Shown here piece after piece: positions 57,005 through 64,000 of a stretch of DNA of 64,000 nucleotides; positions within the stretch are counted from its first letter, which is position 1; the number at the start of each line of letters is the position of its first letter. The position numbers and the translations under genes were made by a program. The notes beneath the pieces were generated by a model. The model was not told the DNA's origin. It saw nothing but the letters and a program-made list of their open reading frames with translations, and did not search any database. Source of the stretch: Metallyticus violacea (lineage: Eukaryota; Arthropoda; Insecta; Mantodea; Metallyticidae); the NCBI GenBank assembly GCA_030762175.1, contig CM060846.1:179987041-180051040 (forward strand), given 5' to 3'.

Positions 57005-57640
57005 ATCGGCAGAGATCACCTTAACGTCTTTTAAAGCTACTCCCTAAGCTTGAACATTACCCGTAAGACCGTCCCAATATTCTGTTGTGAGATTTGGGAT
57101 TTCTGAACTTGTGGGACTATCGCTACTAAATTGGATAGAAATATGCATACACTTAACGAGAATAACCGCCTCAAAAGAAACACCAACTAGGGTTTGATGT
57201 ACCACCAAGCAATCGTAGGATGAAGTAAGAGACGCAAGACAAAGGGAGCACCCATAGAAACTACAAGCCAGTAATGACATCACATCTTACTATGAATAGC
57301 AATAATAAAGAAAACTTTACACAATATAAACTTAAATTTCTGATTTAAATGGACTTAACAAAAAAGTGCGCCGCTTAAACCCTTTCTCTATTTTGAAAAA
57401 TTTAAAATGTGATTTCTGAGAATTAAGAAGCATGGCTATTCAGCAATAAGTACCGAATTTTAAAAAAAAGCCTAATAAGTTAAAAAATCCTAATAATAAG
57501 GATTTCCACAAAATGAATTTGTGATTTATTGACTAAAATTATGGGAACATTCACCACCAGCCGCGTTAACCGGGGGAGAGGTTCGGGATCGAAACAAACT
57601 CTTGAGAGTTAGTTCAACTCAAGAATCGGTGCTTCCTCAA
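57005..57640 (-). other. Leader region of gypsy relic
   Basis: Lies between the LTR-like sequence and gag. A 79-codon minus frame at 57044-57283 shows no motif. A clear primer-binding site beginning TGG next to the LTR was not seen; an inverted repeat 'GAGTTAGTTCAACTC' occurs at ~57605-57619. Confidence 0.4.
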
Positions 57641-57642
57641 TA

Positions 57643-57815
57643 TGTTACGACTACGATTGTGACTTAGGGGGTAGGTGTTTCAGAGGATGGGGGTAGAGAC
57701 AAACACCTGTGTGCCATGCCAACTTAGTTTGTTGTAGAGAAGACATGTCGGCCATCTGGATTGTAGTTACAAATGATAGCCTCGACGGGCCCTTAGCTTT
57801 AAGGAATCTGCGACA
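57643..57815 (-). mobile_element. LTR-like sequence, right copy
   Basis: Bounded 'TGTTACGAC...CTGCGACA' (TG...CA), ~173 bp, related to 46188-46356. It lies immediately upstream of the leader and gag of the minus-strand gypsy relic, exactly where its 5' LTR belongs. The base sequence beyond 57815 starts 'ATATC', and 'ATATC' also precedes the left copy (46182-46186, one base before TGT), a possible 5-bp TSD of the whole insertion. Confidence 0.7.
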
Positions 57816-57819
57816 ATAT

Positions 57820-59105
57820 CAGCAGGGCCCGTTTATGCTAATAACCTTTTGTTATCAAACTTTGTATTAAAACAGTAAATAGAATACATTTTGCTGAACA
57901 TTAAATTGTGTAAGCGAGTTTTATTTCCATTAATTTACATAATTTAAAGCACTTTGTATCAATGGAATTTAACATCTTACAGAATTTTCCTTAGATTTCC
58001 CCTTTAAATTTTAACTAAGTGACATTGCTTAGAATAGATTCCTATATACATTTCTTAGCTAAAATTATATGCCAACTGAATAATACCATATTTGCCATTT
58101 CGGTTAAAAATCAGTCGTACATGTTTAGCATACACAATTATGAGGGAAATTCTGATAAACAGCTGTTCTTCAAGAACAAAGTTTTCTCTTATAAAAATTA
58201 TTTTGACAAATGATTAAAAGAATAAATTGTATACCAGAAAAATGGATTTAATGTTATGTGTAATGAGATTTTATTATATTAATTTTTTTCTTAAGCAAAT
58301 ACAAACATGCATTAAGCTATAAAATAAAACGGCAAATATGTTAAAAGTTATATTTTTAACAAACATGTGATATCATTCAAAACAAAAGGAATAGACTCCT
58401 GAAGAATTATCACCATGGAAAATTATTTCCTAATAACCAGTATAATAAAAAATCATTCCACCGTCAGGCCTTAAGAATATATGTCTAATATATTCGGTAC
58501 CTATTGTGAAAAGAGTTGAGAAATAATTATGCGGAACTTATGAGTACGTAAAAATGGGTGAGAATCTAACCCCATAGAATAACTACAAGCATATACATTT
58601 ATCTCCATGAGGTAAAGTAGTTTAAAGCACCCTTTTGAAAATTCACACAAAATTAATTTATTTCGAGGGTAAAGAATGGAGGGAGCGTTAAACTATAAAG
58701 TGCGTATACGAAGCTAGGAAAATGGAAGATATTAAAATACTGTTTTACGTGCAATATTTATTTAAAATTAAGATCGCTTAGAGCAATTGTTTACATGTAC
58801 ATAATTTGGTTTTTTAAAAATAATGTTAATTATTCATCACTTTGAAACACTCTATCTGTATTGACTGGTTGTACAAATTTAAGAATACCTAATGTAAAAT
58901 TTGGACAAAAGGTTAGAAAAATTATTTCTTTTGTTTAAACTTTGACATGCCAACATTTCAAACGTTCACAACATAGACCGCTTTCTCATATTAAAATGTT
59001 TTAAAAGAGATATAATATTGTTAGAAATTCTAGTTATATTAAATTGCCTATTTTTTTAATTTTATTTTTTTAATCCTGTTTACTTAAAATATTTCAGATT
59101 CCTTA
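57820..59105. other. Gene-free AT-rich stretch
   Basis: No motif in the only frame above 60 codons (58019-58213). No repeat recognised. Confidence 0.5.
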
Positions 59106-59109
59106 AGAC

Positions 59110-59430
59110 CAGTCCTGACCTTGAGCTTTTTTTCATGCCCACCGATCGCTTCGGTAAATGCTCACCTGGATCTTTGCTGTCCACGAATTTTTCGCTTTCC
59201 CATTACACATCGTTTAATTTCATTAGTTATGTTACACTGTAAAAGTGAGATGGGCTTGTGGGATGTGATTACGCTGCTAAAGATTTTTGTCCGGGTTATG
59301 GTATGGAAGCGGCTCTTCTGAGGGCTCTGAATTCTTTGGAGGGGGGCTCCGCAAGCGTCAGGATCTTAAAACAATGTTAGGGGTCCCGCCTACGCCCGTG
59401 TTTCACTAACTCTGGATTCTGGCCGCGTGA
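59110..59430. other. Unassigned GC-richer islet
   Basis: GC clearly above the flanks. The 66-codon frame at 59121-59321 has no recognised motif; other frames read 'GPAYARVSLTLDSGRVIS' in plus frame with stops before it. Possibly a decayed transposable element. Confidence 0.35.
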
Positions 59431-59870
59431 TATCTCCTTCACTTCACCCCTTTTTCACTGAGAGGCTTAGGTACAAGTGGCTAGCTCTCATCTATCAAAA
59501 TATGCATACACTTCATTTTTAAATATTTAAATGCAATATTTTATCTTAAGGTATATTATATTTTGTGCAATCTCTAAGTCAAAAGCAATTGTTTAATTTT
59601 TCCACAATTTGTGTAAATATTACCGATGAAGGTAAGCTCATTGGATAGTTGGATAAATTGTGAATGTTGGCTAAAAGAATACATTGCAGAATAAAAATAT
59701 CCAAGATGAATTATTTTCTCTTCTATATACAAATAATTTTAAGTTTCTGTGTTTATCAAGCATTAAGACGTATGTGCAATTTTGTAAATCATATTTGCAA
59801 TAATTATTGAATATATTTGTATTAATTAGAATTAGACAAACAGCTGTTGTAGGTCAAGGTTAAACTGCAG

Positions 59871-60153
59871 TTTTTTTAATGGTGTTTAACGCTCGTTTTT
59901 CCTACTGAGGCACCACGGGCGGTGAACACTGGTGATACATGTGATGAAATGATATATTGGGAAAGGATTTTTTTTTAAGGAAGGAAACACTCCAGGCCTA
60001 AGTTTAGGATACTGCCTCGGAATTTGCCAGCTATGAAGATTGAGGAAAACCAGGAAGAAACCTCAGTCAGGGAGGACGGTCCTGGCGGGATTCAAACCCC
60101 AGACCTCCCGCTCACGAGTCCGCGCCTTGACGACCTCGGCCACCCGTGGCGGT
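59871..60153 (-). mobile_element. SINE-2 copy with TSD
   Basis: Full-length in reverse complement. Flanks 'TTAAACTGCAG' (59860-59870) and 'TTAAACTGAAG' (60154-60164) form an 11-bp TSD with one mismatch. Head at ~60080-60153 keeps 'GGCCGAGGTCGTCAAGGC'; 3' end 'GCGTTAAACACC'. Confidence 0.93.
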
Positions 60154-60164
60154 TTAAACTGAAG

Positions 60165-61055
60165 TGGTATACTGATTGATTATAACGCATAAAATACGTT
60201 TTATTATTAAATTTCTAGCTAAGAGATTCGGCTCTTTAAGGGTATTTATCATTTTAACACATTTAGAATCAACGTTAAGGAAGTAGCCTCGTTGAATGGA
60301 CAAATACTACATTAAATTTGCTTTACTACTTTTCTTAAATTTGGGAAACAGCAAAGATACTTATAGAAGAGATTTATATTTAGAGTTGATAGAAATAATT
60401 ATTTAACTGCCCTTTGCAAGCTTATCAAGACAAGAATAATTATCAAAACTCATATTGATATGAGCATTTTTGCATTGCCGCTTCGTAGGCTGTAGGCAAA
60501 TAGTAGCCAACTGAGTCAATAGCATGGATGGGAAAGGGGTTGAAATTATGTTGTTCATCTTTACTAGAGACTTCTGAATTTAGTAGAGCTAGATTCTATT
60601 TCTTGTGAATCCGTTAGTGGAAATATATATCATATACGTAAAGATATCTTGGCCTTAAAGACCATCAGCATGTACATTACGCGAACATAAAAATACTGGA
60701 CATTATATGACCAATGTTCTTATTTTCCATTAAATAAATGTTAACACAAGTTTCATCAATTAACTTGCTTTCTAGGCACATCTTCCGATACATCTTCTTT
60801 TAAGTTAAAGTAATCATTTTTTTCTGAACAAGTTTCATAATCACTTTCATATCACAGTAAACAAATTTGACTATCAGATATACAAAAGGCCCTTAAGAGA
60901 ACTGTAATGAATCATGTCATGTTGGAGGATACTATGGAAATGCATTGATTACCATTCATTTGTTTAGAATGTAAAGCTAACACCCATTCATTTCATATTT
61001 TATTTTTTGTCTCTTTCCTTTTACTCTTGCTGGCAATTGGCTTGGGTCATTCCTT
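60165..61055. other. Gene-free AT-rich stretch
   Basis: Nothing recognised until the pyrimidine-rich acceptor-like sequence at ~61000-61061. Confidence 0.5.
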
Positions 61056-61061
61056 TTGCAG

Positions 61062-61316
61062 TTAAAGTTTGCAGAAAACAATGTGCAAATGTTCACAGGA
61101 GACCTATACTTGCCTTATGTCTCCCAAAGCTTCACAGCAATGCTCCAAGCGGGACTGGACATGGCATCTGTCAGAACTTTAATCCCCTGCACCGTGGTAA
61201 AGGCCCCAGCCTTTGAATCTGCTGAATCAACCAAGTATATGAAGCATCCTGGGATTACCCCATGGCATGGCTGTGAGGCATGTGGAACATCTGGTTGGCA
61301 GCCACTGACACGATAA
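61062..61316 (+). CDS. Candidate host exon, unrecognised protein
   Basis: An acceptor 'TTCCTTTTGCAG' ends at 61061 after a pyrimidine-rich stretch. From there the frame stays open for 84 codons to a TAA at 61314-61316: it includes 'FTGDLYLPYVSQSFTAMLQA', 'ASVRTLIPCTVVKAPAFES' and 'KHPGITPWHGCEACGTSG'. GC is about one half against about one third around it, and the amino-acid composition is balanced, so it looks coding. There is no ATG at the start, consistent with an internal or terminal exon. An alternative end is a donor-like 'GCT|GTGAGG' at 61273. I do not recognise the family. Confidence 0.45.
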   Translation, partial: LKFAENNVQMFTGDLYLPYVSQSFTAMLQAGLDMASVRTLIPCTVVKAPAFESAESTKYMKHPGITPWHGCEACGTSGWQPLTR

Positions 61317-61319
61317 TTA

Positions 61320-62425
61320 ACAGTGACAAATATTAATTTGTATTTAGGTTGTAAGCATATTGCATATTTACAAGTTCAATGAATATGCATAAAATATTGT
61401 TATTGATCTTGGTGGTATATACATTTTTGGTAAATTTAAGAGAAACCAAAAGGCAACCCTTTAGTTATGGGAAATGTTGGAAAATCCGTGGCAAATTCGA
61501 TGAAAGGTTGTATTAGCTATAGATCTGAAAATCTTGACTACACTTTCCCCTAATACATTAGAACATTTTATCACAACTTTTTCTTACTGTACTTTAGAAT
61601 TTTCTTGAATAATACACGCATTTAGTAAAATTACTCTTTTATAAAATTAAATATTTAATTTTTGTAACACTTGACTGTCATAGCTCTCAAATTTACCTCA
61701 TCAGAATGTTATACTGTTATCAGATTATTTAAAATGTGCACTACTTTTAGATCTCCAACATCTTATAGGAAAAGCGTATGTATGTGTTAAGATTTGAATT
61801 TCCAGAAAGACAGCTGCTTTATATTACTATAAAACTATATAAGTTGAGCAATTTACGGTTTGATAGCTATAGCACTGGAATCTTGAATTCAACAGCTTAT
61901 AGAGCAAATAAAAACAGTATTTAATGTAAGAATAGCATATAAGTCATAGCACTTTATATATTTGTTCTCTTTCTAACGTACCCATTGTCAATTTCAGAAT
62001 TTAAATGCGAGCATTATAAAAGCCACAATACTTAGAAACACACTGCAGTTCAAATATAAGCATGTACATTATTCCGTAAAAATGAACTGATACATATTTT
62101 ATAATAAATTACTACAATAAAACTTATGTGAATTTTCACTCATTTTAAAATTAGATATAAAACATAAATAAAAATGGGAGAGGGAGAGCTGACGAAAAAG
62201 TGGAAGGTGAAAAGGGAAACATTCCGATTAATAGGAACTCTAAAGTCTGCAAACAAATATTATCCCACTTTCTATCTTTATATATATAAAGACGCATATG
62301 ATGATCTTTTTTCTACAACATAGTCTGATGACAACAAAATTTGAACATTATTTCGCATGGGAATATTCTGTATGAGTCAGTTATTATGAACTAAACGCGT
62401 GTTTTCCTACTAAATTCACAGAAAA
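61320..62425. other. Gene-free AT-rich stretch
   Basis: Nothing recognised. Confidence 0.5.
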
Positions 62426-62449
62426 ATGATAAGAAGTTTACGGTAAATG

Positions 62450-62640
62450 AGCCATGAATGCATTACACGAGTGCAGGGCATCCTTTGGCAGATGTGAGAA
62501 ATGACCTTCACAACATAGGCCAACTGAAACCAAAGTCGTCAATGCAGCAAGGACTGAAGAACTGATTACGCAGGATCTGCGAATAATGACATGTGATATT
62601 ACTAGGCATATATTTAGGTATTCTATTGTGCATTACGTAC
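62450..62640 (+). pseudogene. Possible mariner-type transposase N-terminal fragment
   Basis: The plus strand reads 'ETKVVNAARTEELITQDLRI' then 'MTCDITRHI' and 'SIVHYVLLHQ', resembling the second helix-turn-helix of mariner-type transposases (pattern ...V....R.IT...IA......GSVH.IL). Short and without catalytic part. Confidence 0.3.
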
Positions 62641-62644
62641 TACT

Positions 62645-63895
62645 ACACCAAAATACGTATTTCTATTGAGAGGACGCTTCTAGTCACAATTGAATACGTT
62701 TATAAATAGGTTAAGAAACAGTAAATTGGAATAGTAGTCACTAGAGTAGAGGTTTATAGATGGCACTACATTTCTGTGCAGTTGTCGCGAACGAACGGCT
62801 GTGGGGTAGGATGTAAACACTGCGGTCTTATAAGTGCACATTATTACTCACATCCATATTTTTTATAATCACTATGCGATTATAAAAAGTCTCTTGAATT
62901 TTGAGGGGTAACGATCCATAGTGCACTATCGAATAGCAGCAGTACCGCATTATTTCACGAGTACAGCTTGCTCGTCGCTTGTAAAATTAAAAACAAATTC
63001 CACGTTAGGGCAAATGAATAATGACATATTTTGCAAGTGTTATGAAAAAGAGCAATGTTTGTTTGAACATATGCAAACTAAAATCATATTTTTACACCAA
63101 CTAATTCTTAATTTATGGCTTGCTAATCTTTTTCTTTCATCTACAAATGATCCCGTAATAATAATTTTATACATGTTGATTGCAAAATTAATAGACTGTA
63201 GAAAGGGTATATGATATAAATGCAGCTTATGAATACTGTTTAATAGCTTTATAGATTAATTGTTTAATGTTACGTATTATTGTTTACAAAAAGAGGAATT
63301 TATTTATTAAGATATTCTTTGAATCAAAGAAGTATACTAATCTCAGCAATGGGATTATAGGAATATAGTAGTTTATTTTCAAACGTCCCTCTGCATATAC
63401 TATGTGTCGAATCGACATGTTTAGAATTCCATGCTAGACTAAAATCTATGATATTTGAAATGCCTAGCATCTTAGGTTTGCTCATTGATTATCAAACGAC
63501 TATGCATTCAAGTAACACAGGCACAAAATTACAGCCATTACTATAAACTGGCAGTGTCATTTGAGCACAATTACAATATATAAGTAATATCCGTATCAAA
63601 TTAACGAATCTTACATTCTGATCAACATTATATTTGGCTCATAAAAATTATAAAACGATAATATACTACTTATATTTTTGCTGAAGCTTTCATATTAATT
63701 TATATTCAAATATCAAATGTCATATATTTATGAAATGCAACCACCATTGGTGCTCCACAAAAAAAGCTAAATGCTTTTAAAACAAATCTTCACTTTCATA
63801 TAATTATTTTAGAATGTAAAATAATTGAATATAAGTATTCTAAGTCCCTCTGCGTCACATTTACCCATGTCAGATAATAAGTAACATTGTCGGTT
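62645..63895. other. Gene-free AT-rich stretch
   Basis: A 97-codon plus frame (62921-63214) begins at a non-ATG codon and has no recognised motif. Confidence 0.4.
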
Positions 63896-63896
63896 G

Positions 63897-64000
63897 ACCG
63901 CCATTGGTGGCCAAGGTCGTTAAGGTGCGGACTCGTGAGCGGGATGTCTGAGGTTCAAATCCCTCAAGGACTGTCCTCCCTGAATAGGATTTTTCCAGCT
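63897..64000 (+). mobile_element. SINE-2 copy, cut by window end
   Basis: The tRNA-like head 'GGCCAAGGTCGTTAAGGT' and B-box 'GGTTCAAATCC' are followed by 'GGACTGTCCTCCCTGA' and the start of the body. The copy continues beyond the window. Confidence 0.9.

Noticed and set aside
1..64000. CRISPR array, operon or bacterial gene content
   Set aside because: No evenly spaced identical repeats with unique spacers, no ribosome-binding-site-led gene chains; all evidence is eukaryotic.

Overview
This is eukaryotic, AT-rich, repeat-dominated DNA. Its content points to an arthropod, most likely an insect: an R1-clade LINE, gypsy/errantivirus-type LTR elements (one with a baculovirus-F-like envelope remnant), a mellifera-like mariner, a PIF/Harbinger relic, pieces of a DUF4817-type Tc1/mariner transposase, and two tRNA-derived SINE families. 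Nothing allows a narrower placement. There are no operons, no rRNA and no convincing free tRNA gene. Many of the longest open frames begin at non-ATG codons or are chance readings.

Layout. 0-6 kb: degenerate tandem repeats, then a minus-strand gypsy/errantivirus relic (env ~0.6-1.3 kb, integrase ~2.5 kb, RNase H/tether ~3.6 kb, reverse transcriptase ~3.9-4.35 kb, protease ~5.1 kb) struck at its upstream end by SINE-1. 6-8.2 kb: a plus-strand LTR-like TATA region, a leader with an 18-bp tandem repeat, and a gypsy gag relic; this piece and its neighbour may be one element rearranged by inversion. 9 kb: a full SINE-2 with a perfect 12-bp target-site duplication (TSD). 10.4-11 kb: a transposase N-terminus and a dispersed repeat. 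12.3-18.3 kb: a nearly full-length dead R1-clade LINE (minus), its endonuclease split by a SINE-1 copy. 19-23.5 kb: transposase relics and SINE pieces. 23.6-25.9 kb: a Harbinger transposase relic with an intron still in phase. 26.6-30.8 kb: three different degenerate tandem arrays. 31.4-32.1 kb: a possible LTR. 32.6 kb: a possible host exon. 35.5-36.9 kb: a triplet-repeat hairpin directly beside a mariner relic with ~45-bp inverted ends. 41-46 kb: mostly empty AT-rich DNA. 46.2-57.8 kb: a minus-strand gypsy relic with gag, protease, RT, RNase H and integrase, bracketed by two related ~170-bp LTR-like sequences and carrying three full SINE-2 insertions. 58-64 kb: AT-rich DNA with another SINE-2, one conspicuous coding-like GC-rich block at 61 kb, and a truncated SINE-2 at the window edge.

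All element-encoded proteins seen here are broken (stops, frameshifts, lost catalytic residues), so the window is a nested record of old insertions and not a working system. SINE-2 is the youngest visible activity: several copies keep recognisable TSDs and sit inside dead LTR elements. I found no clear new functional system. The most useful leads are the shared 3' hairpin module of SINE-1, the intron-bearing Harbinger relic, the inverted gypsy pieces, the three tandem arrays and the two candidate host exons.
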